Part shown: positions 34,301 to 47,104 of the stretch, in pieces
Layout of the letters: each line of letters begins with the position of its first letter
How positions within the stretch are numbered: position 1 is the stretch's first letter
Source of the DNA: Lotus japonicus
Taxonomy: Eukaryota > Streptophyta > Magnoliopsida > Fabales > Fabaceae
Reading direction: 5' to 3'
DNA: 64,000 bases
NCBI RefSeq assembly: GCF_012489685.1
Contig: NC_080042.1
Span: 19,420,150 to 19,484,149 of the forward strand
Notes under the pieces: generated by a model
What the model was told of the DNA's origin: nothing
Seen by the model: only the letters and a program-made list of their open reading frames with translations
Databases searched by the model: none
Program-made: the position numbers and the translations under genes

Positions 34301-35990
34301 AAACTCTGAGCTTCAAAAATTGGATTTCCTCCCTCAAATACACTCATAGTCACGTGACAATCCAACACTCTATCCTCCCGTTTTCCTTAGAGTTCTTAGT
34401 CTCTATTAAGACACTCATTGAGACATTTTCACAAACGAAAAAGCAACGCACGGTAAGTAAGGTCAAAAAGAGGTTTTCCTACTCCAAAACATCAAAATAT
34501 CATTTTAAAACTCAAGATCGTCTCATCTCTTTCAAAAATCAACCTCTACACTCAAAAAGCCAGACTATTAAACGATCATAAATTGTACAACAACTTTGGT
34601 GAATTTTTAAATACATCAAATACACTTCGAGAAATCTAATATTTTTATCCTAAAATAATCCACATGTTTTTTAAATCCCTGTAAATTTTCAAATCTAAAT
34701 TTAAAGTACAAAATTCAGGAAAAATATGGGAACAACAGCAGGTCGGACTAACGGGCAGCCGGACAGTCACTCGCCAAAAAGTCCATATCTCGAGCTACAG
34801 AACTCAGAATGACCTGAAACCAGCGGGAAAATTTTGACAACTGAAAGGGCTACAATAACTCTGAGCTAAACTTGCCCATAATATATTTTTTGCCCTTTAC
34901 AAAGCTCAATATAAGGTCAAGCCAAGAACAACACCAAGGTAATGCTTTTCTTCAAAATCAAGTTGTACACATCAAAGATTAATTAAAATCTATGGCGAAA
35001 CCAAAGTTAGAATATTTAAAATCACTTTCCAAAATAATCACTTTTTTTCAAACTCAACTTTTCCAAAAACAAACTAGAGGGCTAGATTGAGAATAAACCC
35101 AACGACAACTTTAACAAAAGCACCCATGACAAAAACTTGGTTCAAAATCACTTTTCCAACACAAAGCTTGTGATTTTCCAAAATTTCTTTCATATTACTC
35201 AAATCAAAGGTCATACAAGCAACAAATATGAAGGCACTTAGCAAGAATCATGCTCTAACACAATTACAAGTTCAAAACTTTGGGTTTTTCTCCTTTTTCA
35301 TGCATAAACAACAAAACCTCATGGATATATGGCATAGAAGAGAAATTAACCGTAGAAATATACTCCCAAGCCCATCAACTCAAAGCTTGGGGCTAATAGT
35401 AACCTTTACTCAAGAAAACTCCAAAGAAAGGATGAAGAAGAAGATGAATAGTGGTTGTGTTAGCAAGGAACTTCAAGCAACCACTCCTCTAGCACAAGGT
35501 TCACTCACAATCACTCAAAAACTCAAGAAATGAAGAAGAAATGGACGCTTTTTCTCTCCTCCTTCCTCTCTTCTCTCTCACGACCAAGCTCTCCAAAATA
35601 GGGGTGAATAGTGAAAATTTCTCTTTAAATAGAAGGAGGAAAGGAAAATGTATGGTGGAGAGTCTTTGGCTTCTTCTCCACCACTAATTTTGGACAAGTG
35701 TCCCTCCACAAGAGGTTGACACTTGTCCCCGACCCACTTAAATGAAAATATCTTGGAGCAATCAACTGATACGTTTTCGACCGAAAATCTTTTCCCGTCT
35801 AGGAAAATTTTCTTTTTGGAATAAGAGTCATTGCGGAAAAATAATCATTATAGAATAAACAAAATTTTGAAACGGAGTCCCGAACATTTTTTTTCGTGAA
35901 CTGGAAGGCTCTTAAAGCTCCGACGGGCACCATCAGCTAATTGCACTCGTTTGCTGCCAACGAACCCAAGTCCACATCTAACAGAGAACC
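31330..35990. repeat. Repetitive non-coding interval, possibly a long gypsy LTR
   Basis: A G-run (31485-31493) followed by TAACGCCCTGATTTTC looks like a polypurine tract and the start of a Tekay-like LTR in plus orientation. From there to about 35.9 kb there is no gene-like frame. A segment from about 32640 (with CTATCCGCAAGTATATTGTA) has a different look and may be a nested element. TTTAAATAGAAGG near 35623 could be a promoter box. No second copy is available, so limits and class are uncertain. Confidence 0.3.
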
Positions 35991-36004
35991 GATCAAAACC
36001 CTAG

Positions 36005-36180
36005 CAAGATCCTTCTACTTCATACCCTCTTCTCAATTTTCTTGGGTCTTCCCATAGGCCTCCGAATTTTAGTCCTACCACCAACAGCGGAAGATGACTC
36101 TAGCTGAGCCATACCCCTCCTTATGATCTTTGGACGACCATGCCTTCTTTTTGGAACCCCAGGGTTAACCAAACCTGTAA
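36005..36180 (-). pseudogene. Short fragment with two AT-hook-like motifs
   Basis: A minus-strand frame reads KRRHGRPKIIRRG and, about 25 residues on, RRPMGRPKKIEKRV before a stop at about 36017. GRP cores in basic context resemble AT-hooks, but such motifs also occur at the end of plant LINE ORF1 proteins, which fits the surrounding LINE debris. No start is visible. Confidence 0.35.
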
Positions 36181-36261
36181 GAAGAAGAGACACCTCAGAC
36201 TCAACAACTTGGCTCCTGTCCGTTAGAAGGATATCAGACTATCTCAACAACTTGGCTCATG

Positions 36262-36750
36262 TCGCATAGCTCTTCCTCGCTATCAAAACCCCTCCACCAC
36301 CACTGCCGCCACCCTTCTCTCCAACGCTCGCCGACTATTCCCTCTTGAACTCGACAACACTCGATTTCCTCCTCTCTTGGATGGTGGCGTCATCTCCATC
36401 ATCGAAGGAAAAATGTTCATCACAGACTTCCTATTCTCTTTCCTCAACACCTTAGAGAAATCTGGCACAGATTGAGCAATAGCCGAAAACCCTAATTTTC
36501 TCCCACATCCCAAATTAGATTGAAACTTCACATGTTTCCTAGGTGGGGTTGTTGAAATTGCAGGTTTTGATTCCATTTTTGGTTAAGATTCTTGTCTCTG
36601 TTTCTGCCCCATGAATTTCAGTTTCATCTGCAACCTTCGTTCCCCCAACTGTGCATTCACATTGTAATTGTGTCCTCTCTCCAAGATGAAGCTGTTAGCA
36701 GAGGTGAGCATCATCGGGAAAGGAAAAGATTGCATTTCATCACGAAAAAA
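36262..36750 (-). pseudogene. Truncated, diverged copy of the 45.8-kb gene
   Basis: Matches 45890-46375 over most of its length: VPDFSAVLRKENRKPV becomes VPDFSKVLRKENRKSV, and MMEMTPPSKRGGNRVLS is kept. The upstream part (36595-36750) matches 46220-46370 at the nucleotide level but is out of frame. The His/Gly-rich part is shifted, and the conserved C-terminal segment of the parent is lost. Both ends of the parent are missing. Same strand as the parent, about 9.5 kb away. Confidence 0.82.
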
Positions 36751-37349
36751 ACTTTTAAATTTTTGTTTTACAATATCGAAAATTAATTTTGTTCTTGTAA
36801 TTCATAAATTATCTTTTAAAAAATATGAATATCCTTTATGCATCGCACGTATCACAATAATAGTGAGTACTACCTTCATTCATGTATAACTGTTCAGTGA
36901 AAGAAGAAACACACATATTAAGGAGCGCAATTAATGTATTAATTTTCAAAAAAGTATTATTTGTTTTCCTATTTTACCTTTCTGTGATGTATTTTATCTT
37001 TCTTCATTTATTACTCCACGCAAAAGCACTATTTGGAAAAACATTATTTAATGCCCTCTTGAAATGCTAAGTTAACAGATACATAGAAACAAAAAAAATC
37101 TTCAAAGTCAACAGTTAATAAGGAACGAAGATAGTATTTTACAAGAACGAGAAATACAAACACAGTTTAACCTAATAAAAGTTCACGTACAACTAGTGAA
37201 TAAAGATTGGTGTACACCCAAAGGGTGTATACTACTAGAGAGAGATAAGAAGAGAAGAGTTATAAGTGTGATATATGATGTGATGTGATTGGAAGAAAAA
37301 GATAGAAAGAAAAAAAAAAGTGTCTCGAAGTGTTTGTACTGTTTTGGTG

Positions 37350-38900
37350 GTTTTTTTATAAGCCAATATTGCATTGAATAAGAAGTACAAGTGATACTTT
37401 AACCCAATACAAAAGAGAGAAAGCAAAATGAAAAGGAAAAAGTAAGGAAAAACAAAATGCTGAAACAACTTCTACTCAGCCTCAAGCTCAGCAAACTATT
37501 AATGCCAACAACAGAGAACAATGAGAAGAAAATAATCCAAGGATGTATAAGAGCCCACCCCAGCACCAGAACCCACCAATACAACAATCTCAACAATCCA
37601 ACGAAGGAATACCCTACAATGATCGAATACAATCCAAAGGCATTCCTTTCCATTCAAACAAATGGAACCCAACAATTCTCGACTTAAGCCATTGCCAAGA
37701 CCTGACTTGAACCAGGTCCAAAACATGCTCCTTGGCCAGCTCTCCATTATTAAAAATAACATTGTTTCTCATCAGCCACAATGACCAGACTACCAACAAC
37801 CAGATTACGAGAAGCCCACCACGCAGGGAATTATTATATCCAGGCCATATGAAGTGCAATAGGTGAGCACTAGGCTCCTCCGGGAACGCCGTAGGCAATC
37901 CTAACCAGCCAGTATAAGAGCACCAAACTTCATAAGAAACAGGACACGAAAGAAGAAGGTGCGGTCCCGATTCCTCACAATATTGACATAGGGAGCAAGT
38001 CGAGGCAGTAGGGCCCAAATTCACCAGCCGCTTCCTCAAGTTGTCTTTAGTCTGAATCCGGAGATGGAGGACACGCCAAGCAAACGCACGCACATATTGA
38101 TGGTACAGGAGCATACCAAACTAGTTTGAATGCCATATTCCTTTCCACTGCTTCATGAACCTGCAAAAAAGGATAGGCAGAGTTAACAGAATAAGTCCCG
38201 TCTTGCCTGGGGAACCAAATCCACCGATCTGCTCTACCTTCCTCCAATGCCACACTTTTTCGACTACCGACAACAATTCAACAGTCCAAGTCAGTTCTCT
38301 TCCCCGAAGGGGTCTCCTTCAAAGAAATCTCCAATGCCACACACCATTCCGCCACCCCCCCCCCACAGTATTCACCGGGCATATTTCTATTTGAACAGAT
38401 TGTACAAGCGTAGGAATCTGACCTCCAAAGAGTCTGAGCCTAGCCAGTTTTCAAACCAAAAGAATGTTGCATTACCCCCCTCCCGAAGAGATTTTTTTAA
38501 TCCCAAAGAGAACTAGTCATCACCATCCTCAATACAAATTGATTTTACGTCACGCCACCAGGGGGATTCTCCAAGAGGAGCTTTGTGCAATCTTAACTTT
38601 TACCACCCTACACCATAAGCAGCTCGGTTAAGAATCTCCATCTCCATTTTCCAAGAAGCACCATATTGAAAGTTCGAAAGTCTTTGATTCCCAAACCTCC
38701 ACATTCTTTTGGCTTGCACACCAAATCCCATTTGACCCGAGTGATCTTTCTCTCGTTCTCCCTGCCCCCAAGCATAAAGGACACTTTGGATCAAGTAGAG
38801 CCTACCTCCAAACAAAATAGGTGTTCTTTTTCAAGGAGAGAGTTTACTCCGAAATTTTGAGATAATATTTTGAGATAATATGATCCCAAAGTGAAATCTT
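37350..38900 (-). mobile_element. LINE fragment: end of reverse transcriptase and zf-RVT region
   Basis: Minus-strand frames, broken by frameshifts, give WRDVKSI, WIWFPRQDGTYSVNSAY (about 38230), then FAWRVLHLRIQTKDNLRKR, CSLCQYCEESGPHLLLSCP and LWLMRNNVIFNN (38110-37700). This is the zinc-binding region after LINE reverse transcriptase. A short A-run on the minus strand near 37352 may be the 3' end. No RNase H domain is seen. Confidence 0.78.
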
Positions 38901-38919
38901 GCTTCCCAAACCTCCCACC

Positions 38920-39140
38920 GGGATACCAAGATAAGGAGTAATGATATATACACAGCTCATTTTTTAAACACTTCATTTCCACCTCTTTTTATTTCTATCT
39001 CTCTCATCTTATCATCTATCACATCTCATATTTTCTCTCTCTTACTTTTTCTTTTCTTCCTATCTCTCTCATCATTCCACCTCTCCACCTCAAAAGAGAG
39101 GTGTGGATGAAACATTATCCCCAAGATAAGTAAAGGCACT
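38920..39140. repeat. Pyrimidine-rich, MITE-like stretch upstream of the TRM-like gene
   Basis: Repeated TCTCTCATC and CACCTC motifs; one flank reads GTAATGATATATACAC and the other GTGTGGATGAAACATTATCC, which are weakly inverted. Class not determined. Confidence 0.3.
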
Positions 39141-39357
39141 CCCATTGATGGTTTGTGAATCATTGTTGACGACTAATATTCAAATATACAATCTTGAAGT
39201 AAGCAAGCTGTCGTGTTATTCTGATTGCATAGTTTTGACTCGTGCTACTAGATTGTGTGGATCAATGCGCGTGAGTGACTGTTTTGTCTCTCTAGACTCA
39301 ACCAGAACTCACGCGCCTCATGTCCATGCACGCGCTGCTTCACTCGCGCCAGCAGCA

Positions 39358-39358
<1 letters not shown>

Positions 39359-39392
<34 letters not shown>
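39359..39392. repeat. (AG)n microsatellite
   Basis: An uninterrupted AG run of about 16 units follows three CAG units. It lies about 450 bp upstream of the start codon of the TRM-like gene and is probably in its 5' UTR or promoter. Confidence 0.9.
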
Positions 39393-39395
<3 letters not shown>

Positions 39396-39842
39396 TTCGC
39401 ATTCGCTGGCAGTGGTAGATTCCTCGAGCTACCATCCTCGTCTCGTGTTTCTCAAAAACCACGTCGAATCATGCAAAGTTACCTTCCTTTTCACAGTGAC
39501 CTGTGACTGCTTGCATTGTGCACAGTCCTTTTGTCTCTTCTGCTTCTTCTGTTCTCTCTTTCACTTTTTTCACCTCAATGGTCACTTTCTGCTTTTTTGG
39601 GTCATCGTCATTTTGTGAATGTCATTGTTCCTAGGAATAAAAGTTCCTTTTTTTATGACATTATCAAACACTTCATTAGTTTCTGAATCATGGGTCACTT
39701 TACTTTTTTTTTCTTTGGATTAGGGGTGAGAGAGACTACTAGACTAGCATTTCAGTAAAATGGGGTTTAGGGGTTTTTGTTTGAAGTGGAGTTGTTGATA
39801 TTTTTTTATGCTTTGATTTTTGGTGGAGCAAGTGTTGGAGAA

Positions 39843-42800
39843 ATGAATGATGCTACTGGGAAAGGTTCTTCTTGTTTGGCCATAACAGAGAAGAAGAATC
39901 AAAGGGTAGGTGGTTGCATTGGTGTTTTCTTTCAGCTTTTTGACTGGAACCGTAGCCTTACTAAGAAGAAGCTCTTCAAGAAACTTCCACCTCCTGCAGG
40001 TATGTTTTTATTTTGAAAAATATATTTCAAATTGATTTATGTTTTGATTAAGAAAAGTGTTAGGCTTAGTCTTGGATGTGTTTTCCAGTGAAATTTAATG
40101 TACAATTTTAACCCAAAAGATAATTACATTGTAAAATATCACACTATTAGTGAAACTTCTTTGGAAGCAAAAATCTCCACTTATTTTTTTTTATAACAAA
40201 ATTAAGTTTACATCTTTCGACTCATTTTTGAACTCCACCATTTTTTCAAACATGTGTTTTCCTGTTTTTTTGTCACACACAGAGTTGCTTTAGATTCTTC
40301 CTGGTTTGTGGAAATTGATGAAAGTGTTTGGTTTTTGTTGACCGTTTCAGCTGGAGCAAAACAAGCTTCTTCAAAGAAGTTTAAAGGGGAAGAGAAAATG
40401 CCAAATTCCAAGCTCCACTTGGTATGAATGCCTATGCTTGGTGTGTTGATTGGTTTGATGCATTTAGTTATTTAGTTTTCTTTGCTAGTGAACTTGAAAA
40501 GCTTTTTTATTTTTATTTGTGGGGATTCAATTGTAGATTGCTAATGAGAACAATGGAGGCTTCCCAAGTGCCAAAAAATGTGTGAATCGTGTAATAGAGG
40601 CAGAACAAAAGCAAGAAGTGCGAGTACCTGGTCTGGTTGCTAGGTTGATGGGTCTAGAGTCTATTCCAGCTTCCCGGCGAGATCGGACCAAAAAATCTTC
40701 CTTTTCTAATGGCGATGGTGAGAAGGAGTCTTTGGATGACCATGATAGGGAAAGGGTGCATTTTGAACTGGGAGTTGGAAGTGCAAAGCATGACTCAAGA
40801 CCTCAAAAGCTTCAGAAAACTGGAACAGATGAGAAAAGGACAATGACTAGATTTGGAGCTGAGGCACTACAAATTAAGGGTGTTCTGTCACAAGTAAGAA
40901 AATATAATCACCATCACCATCACCACCACACATTGAAGAGCCCGCGAGTTCCTTCAGGAAAGAGTGCATCTCGACGCTCTCGGTTAATCGGAGCAGCTAC
41001 GAAGATCTTGGAACCTGGGATGCAGGCTACAAACAGAGGCAAACATTCTCTTACCTCTTCCACTTCCATTTCTCCTCCCAATCCTTTGATGGGGCATAAA
41101 TCTTGCAAAAATTGTGGCAATCTTCTTGATGTTGTTGAGATCAGCTCTCCAATTGTCTCAGATGTGTTCATCCCCTCTCATGAAAATGATGTAGTTCTTC
41201 TGAGAAGCCAGGAGAAGATCATAACTCTTGTTGATGAAGATGGAAAAAACAATGCACAATCTTGTAATGAATCCCTTACTAGAAGAATGCCTGTGCCTGA
41301 GAAACGGGATTCATCACGCCAACTATTTGGGGCTCAAGAGGATGATGGTGAGGCGTCTTTTGCCTTCAAACTCAAAACTCAAACACAAGAACAGGTGTTA
41401 AACAGTGAAAAAGTTTCATCTGGATCTATAATAAGTAATATGCAAGAGAAGAGGGTATTATCAGCTGGAAGCACTAAAGACTTTGTTGCTTCGAATAGAA
41501 GCCTTATTGGCCGATCTAGGATACGGTCTCCTACCAAGATGGATAGCAGCAAATTTGATCTTGAGAGAAAACCTTCTAATAAACATGATGATTCCTTGTC
41601 TCCCATAAGCACCTTAGAGAGGAAAAGAAGGACATCAACTGTCCCGCGGGTTGAAGCTATAAATTCTGGTAATTTGGTTACTGTTAAACAGAAATATGTA
41701 AGTTCTGACACACGAGGGGGGAAAAGGAGGAGTTTTGATGCTTCCTTCCGAAACAATTATAATGTCAAAAGTATACAAGGTGGTCAGCTAAACACAGATA
41801 AGATCAATGACAATAAGGTCAATGAGGCGGTTTCATATACCTTTAGTTTCCCCTCTAAGACAAAGATTGTAATACCAGCTGCAAAAGAAGAGAGAAAGAG
41901 TAATAACGAGGTTAAGACAGATTTTCAAAGACTTTCGCCTTCGACAGTAGATGCCTTAGGAGCCATTTTAGAGCAGAAGTTGAAGGAATTAAGTTGTCAA
42001 GAAAATCAGGAGTTGGCTACTTGCCGTCCACCTAAAAACTCAACTGCCATGATTCTTCAAGAATTAATATCTGTTCTTAATTTAAAGCATCTAACAAATT
42101 CTGATGATCATGCTTTCAGTGACAAGGTTGGTTTCCATGTCTGTTTTCTTTTAAAATATTGTCTAATTGGAGTTTGTTTCTTCTTTGACCCTTCTGTATT
42201 TGTAGAATGTTGCGATCATTTTCTTTTTTACTCAGAATCAATTATGTCACCCAAAAGCTATTCATAGAAGCTTCTTCACAGAATTGATCTTGTCTTTAGG
42301 ATAAATTGTAGAAGAATTTCCAACCATGCAATGCAAGTAGCCATTTACTATCAGCTATCTGTTATTGTTAACTGTTGGAACTATTCAGTTCCTCATTTTC
42401 ATTGTAGTCATTATTGCTTAAATGACTACAGGCCTGTTTATTTTAACTTTATTTTATTACAAATGAAGAAATAACACTTTCCAAGGCACTTACAGTGGGA
42501 ATAACTTGCACAAACAAGCTCTAAATTCACAAAGCATAATGCTGATAGAACTGGATCAGATTGAGTAGTGAGAATGAATATTTATTCACTGAATCAAAGT
42601 CCTACTGCTGTACCAGTGTAGACAGGGTATAGAAGAAAATTACAACTACATAAAATTATACAATAGCAATATAATCAAGGCCAGTTCTCTCCTCACTTTG
42701 ACCTAGATAAAATTTGGGTGCCCTCTCAATCCCTCACTCCCTCCTATTGAACCTCTTGTCACAGTAACTATCTAACTTACTAGCAACTGTTAGTCGTGTC

Positions 42801-44650
42801 CAGTTCTCAATCCCTCCATCCTATTTAACTGATTGTTCTGTGCTGCAATGGTGATGTCACCACCTGAGCTGCCAAGCGGCTGAGAGACATGGTGGAAGAC
42901 TGTAATACCAATTTATAAGAACCTTAGGATAACTATATCACAAAAGCTAGCCGCTGTAGTTGGAAAGCCTAAGGCCTTATAAACCCTGCACTGGAATCCC
43001 ATACTGAGTGTGGGATCCAAGTCTCATACCTTGCAATTGGATCCTATCACTGTCCAACTCTCCACTTCATAGGGCCATAAAACTGAGGACTTATTTTTCA
43101 TTTAGTTTCCGGACTTCCTGGGGCTCTAGCTTGAGAAAAACCTAATCCCCAATGTGAAATTTGACTGATCTGTGGTGTTTATTAGCATAAGCTTTCATCT
43201 GATCTAGTGCTTTCAACAAATTACTTGATTTGCAGAGTTTTCCGTTACTACCTGTAAATTGCGTTGCACAGGATATAAAATATCAGTTGCAAAAGATTTT
43301 TGGCACGAGTGATTAACATTTTCGTTTATGGGTGTAATTTTTCTTATTTACCATATTCATAACGATTGTTGGGATAAGGAACATTAACTAATATGGATGA
43401 TGTTATTTTACAGGTTGTCTTGAGCATTCAATTTCAACTTTTTTTAAGTGTGTAGTGTCTGTCATTATTTACCCTGATGAAATCAAATAATATTTCCTGA
43501 AACCAATGCACTTAACTGAGGCCAAATGAGCTTTGTTTAACTTTATACTCAGTTTGAGCATGATCCTTCTGTTCACCTTAATATTTTATAAAAACTTGCT
43601 CTGTGATTGGTGAAAATCTGCATTCTGACAGCTATACTGTACCTAACATTATCTTTGTTTCTTTCTACTCATATCAGTTTGAGGCAAGTCATGTAAGATT
43701 ATTAGGAACCTCTTGCAATGGTAATCATCTCAGTCCTGGATCTGTACTGGAACCTTCCTTTTCATATAGTAGTTTGGATGAAGGCTCAGGTAAATAAATA
43801 GAATTAAGAAAATATAATTTCTTGTTTTTCATTTATTCGATTCTTCTTGTTAATTCCTTTTTTTTTGTTGCCTTTGATCCTTGATTAAATTCCAGCGCAT
43901 GGTTTTCGCTCGGACAATCAACTGGAACAGTTGGAACATGGTGCTGAACTTTTATATTCTGCAATATCATTTGACAAAGGGAGGATGATAGGTTATGAAG
44001 TACTGGCTGAACTTGCCAACCAAATTCATAGGATGTTGCAAAGTTTAAAATCTTGTGGAATAAGATTGACAGAAAGTAACCTCATCCATATGAAAGAGGT
44101 TATCTTCAATGCTGAACTGGTTCTAGGAAATTCCACTGAGCATGGTGAGGATGGAATGTCACAACAGCTTCTCGTTTCTTGTTTTCTGCTTGGTGAACTG
44201 GACACCATGGCAAGTGATGCTATGTGGAGAGATTTCAATGGCTTTGCAGGTTTCGATGAATCTAAAGATAGAAGCCAGATTAAGGGACTTCTGTTTGATT
44301 GTGTAATAGAATATCTGGAATCAAATTGCTGCTGCCAACATTATAACAGAGTATTTCAGGCATGGACAAAACTACCTTTATGCAAGAAAGCTAAGATGTT
44401 GGCTCAAGAGGTCAAAAGTGAGGTGAAGAAGTGGTCAAGTATAGCTGGTATGTTACCTGACCAAGTAATAGAATGGGAGATGATGAGTCACTCATGGGGT
44501 AAATGGACTGATTTTACTACTGAAGCATTTGAGGTTGGTGTTGATATAGGTGGGTTTGTACTTCAAATTTTGGTTGATGAAATTGTTGAAGAGCTTTTAG
44601 ATTCCTGGAGGGGGCACATTTTGAAGAACTTACCCAAATCATGCTACTAA
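39843..44650 (+). CDS. TON1-recruiting-motif-like protein (VARLMGL and DUF4378 domains)
   Basis: Five exons join to 894 codons plus stop: 39843-39999, 40351-40421, 40537-42126, 43678-43789, 43896-44650. All introns are GT-AG. ATG 39843 is the first ATG in frame. The N-terminus has CIGVFFQLFDWNRSL and KKLFKKLPPP. VPGLVARLMGLES (about 106-118) is the hallmark VARLMGL motif. A long Ser/Lys-rich, probably disordered middle includes seven histidines in a row. Residues about 650-894 form the DUF4378 region: YEVLAELANQIHRML, LLFDCVIEYLES, WEMMSHSW, VGVDIGGFVLQILVDEIVEELL. Plant TRM proteins of this build bind TON1/PP2A components at cortical microtubules; that role is inferred from family membership. 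Intron 3 (1.55 kb) carries two dispersed repeats. Confidence 0.88.
42230..42320. repeat. Small palindromic repeat in intron 3 of the TRM-like gene
   Basis: Partner of 29675-29765: shares CTCAGAATCAATT, CACCCAAAAGCTA and AGAATTGATCTT blocks. The extra GAAGCTTCTT makes this copy slightly longer. Confidence 0.5.
42905..43050. repeat. Dispersed repeat in intron 3, partner of 11591-11735
   Basis: Same block order as the copy in the PGK-TrmB gene, at roughly 75-80% similarity by eye. Both copies lie in introns of host genes. Confidence 0.6.
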
Positions 44651-45758
44651 ATTTCTTCTAGGCTCTTCATGACTAACTTCTCAGGTTTTTGATGATTCAA
44701 GATTCAATGTTGTACAAATATATTGATGGTATTTCTATAAGAGATTCTTGACATCGTTTGGATACACTGGACTAATATTATTGTTATTTTGTATGTAATT
44801 TGCCCGAAATTGCCACTAATACTATTTAGTTCATGTTTATAAACACAATAGAAAATCGCAGTGAAACTAGAATAAAAAATCTGTGGATAGAAGCAACTTT
44901 GCTTAGTTTTTGTGACTTGCCACCATGATTTTATCCTCACCGTAGCTTTTCGTCATGTATTCAAACATGCCCCTAGTGCTTAAATTGACTTAAGGGTCCA
45001 TTTTCAGGATTTTTATTGAACATCCAAACAAATGAAAGAAACAACCAACATCAACAACTTGTTAGGCACACCATAAAGAAACAACAGAATCCGCCAAAAT
45101 CTTCAAAAAAAAAACAAAAAATGGAAGTAATGTCGGAATCTTGAACTTAGGGGATTACCAGATTATAAGCATGATGTGAGAATTGAAAAGGGGCGGTACA
45201 TACAAGAGGCATGTTCAACAATAAGCAGTATTTTTAAAACCACTAGCAGTACAATAGTCTATTCTTCTGAAATTTCTTATTATGTTAGATAAACTTCTGC
45301 TATCTGATCCATGCATGGTTCTATTTGAATATTTGATTAAAAACACTTCATATCAAAACAGAATAAACCTAATTAAGAAGAATGTGTTTAGGAAACTTTA
45401 CCAGTATAAAATAATTTGATGATCACCCCTCAAATCCATCCATACCCAAAGAGATATAGGAAAAAAAGACATCGAAATAAGACATGAGTAATGTGACATA
45501 AAAAGAAGAGAAAATAGGTGGAAATGACATGACAAAGAAAATGCAAGTGAAAGTATTGAAACTCATTCCTGTAATAGTGTTATCAGTTATGCATCATAGC
45601 TGTACATAAAAGTAATACTGTAAATTGCTCAAAAAATCAAATCGAATGAATGGAAAACAAAAGACAAAAACTAGCAGAACCACCAACACCACAACCTCTG
45701 AATCTCAAACAAACAAACAAACATTTCCAATCAAATCCAAAACCCATTTCCACAAAAT
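44651..45758. other. Intergenic, probable 3' UTRs of two converging genes
   Basis: No coding frame of interest. The TRM-like gene (+) and the 45.8-kb gene (-) converge here. The AAACAAACAAACA run at 45709-45722 is a simple repeat. Confidence 0.5.
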
Positions 45759-46568
45759 TCAAAATTGTCTGTTCTTCCCTGAAACTGTCCTCCCCATGAT
45801 GATTTTACTGCTATTCCTCCCTCCTCCTCTCCCTTCACCATTGATGGCAATGGCCGTAGCACTAGTCAACCTCTTCAGTTCATCAAAGCTCGCATAGCTC
45901 TTCCTCGCCATCAAAACCCCTCCTCCACCACCACCACCACCCTTCTCTCCACCACTCGCTGACTTGCTCCCTCTTGAACTCGTTGACAACACTCGATTTC
46001 CTCCTCTCTTGGATGGCGGTGTCATCTCCATCATTGTAGGCAAAGTGTTCACCATCACAGGCTTCCTATTCTCTTTCCTCAACACAGCAGAGAAATCTGG
46101 CACAGATTGAGCAACAGACGAAAACCCTGATTTTCTCCCACATCCCAAATCAGATTGAAGAAACTTCACCTGTTTCCTTGGTGGGGTTGTTGCAGTTTTT
46201 GGTTCAGATTCCAGTTTCTGTTCAGATTCTTGTTCCTGACCCATGAAATTCAGTTTCATCTGCAACCTTCGTTCCCTCAACTGTGCATACGCGTTGTAAT
46301 TGGGTCCTCTCTCCATGATGAAGCTATCAGCAGAGGTGAGCTTCAATGGAAAAGGAAAAGATTGCATTTCTGATTGTGAATTCTGGTTCAGAATCAGAGA
46401 TATTGGATCAAGGGCATGAAGGAGAGGCTCAAGAATCGGGTTTCTACTACTGTTTGACTCAGCAGCCATGATTGAAGATGATGATGATGGTAGATTGCAA
46501 TTTGAGTAACAGTTTTGGTAGCTTGTTCTTCTTGTTGTTGGGATTCTACTATCAGTTTTCTTCATCAT
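45759..46568 (-). CDS. Uncharacterised plant protein, single exon, 269 codons
   Basis: ATG at 46568. I do not recognise the family. The N-terminus is Ser-rich and low in complexity. The middle has RERRLQMKLNFMGQEQESEQ, a charged helix-like stretch. A conserved-looking core follows with TPPRKQVKFLQSDLGCGRKS, SVAQSVPDFSAVLRKENRKP and MMEMTPPSKRGG. The C-terminus has a Gly run then ARKSYASFDELKRLTSA. TPP and SP-type sites suggest phosphorylation by proline-directed kinases, but this is only an impression. The first, middle and core parts are duplicated in the pseudogene at 36262-36750, which shows similar constraint around VPDFS.VLRKENRK. No membrane segment or signal peptide is visible. Confidence 0.75.
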   Translation of the reverse strand: MMKKTDSRIPTTRRTSYQNCYSNCNLPSSSSSIMAAESNSSRNPILEPLLHALDPISLILNQNSQSEMQSFPFPLKLTSADSFIMERGPNYNAYAQLRERRLQMKLNFMGQEQESEQKLESEPKTATTPPRKQVKFLQSDLGCGRKSGFSSVAQSVPDFSAVLRKENRKPVMVNTLPTMMEMTPPSKRGGNRVLSTSSRGSKSASGGEKGGGGGGGGVLMARKSYASFDELKRLTSATAIAINGEGRGGGRNSSKIIMGRTVSGKNRQF

Positions 46569-47104
46569 CAATGTTGAACTTGTTTGATTTCTGTAACGGT
46601 AATCTTGGTTTGGGTGGGAGAAATTGAAAAAGAAGAGACAACCTTTTTCTTTGCTTTTTGTTGTAAAGTTTTTTTTTTTTTTGAAATCATTGTAAAGTTA
46701 AACCTTAATGATAGGTTTTGTAACGTTCTGATTTCGGAACTTAATTAAGGATACAATCTAACAAGATACGCTGATATTAATTAACTGTTTTGATTCATTT
46801 AATTTAATTTAATGGGTTACCTCATTTATGTGAAGAAAATAAAATATTAATAATTTATAAAAGTTTGTATTGGTTTGACGAGAAAATAAACATGATTATT
46901 TAATTAATGCATACTAGTATTTGCTTATTTTACCGTCAATGGCGGCAACTGAGGGCTTGGCAATTGGCTGAATCCAAACATGTCTTGAGTTGAACGGACA
47001 AAAAAAAGTTGAACGAATATTGTTTCGGTCAAAAAAAAAATAGACTTTTGATGAGAATTAAGGCTGGTCATAATTTTATTCGATGAATAGGAAAACTAAA
47101 TAAA

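Noticed and set aside
39145..39618. 157-codon frame upstream of the TRM-like gene
   Set aside because: It runs through the (AG)n microsatellite and pyrimidine-rich leader and has no domain; more likely 5' UTR.
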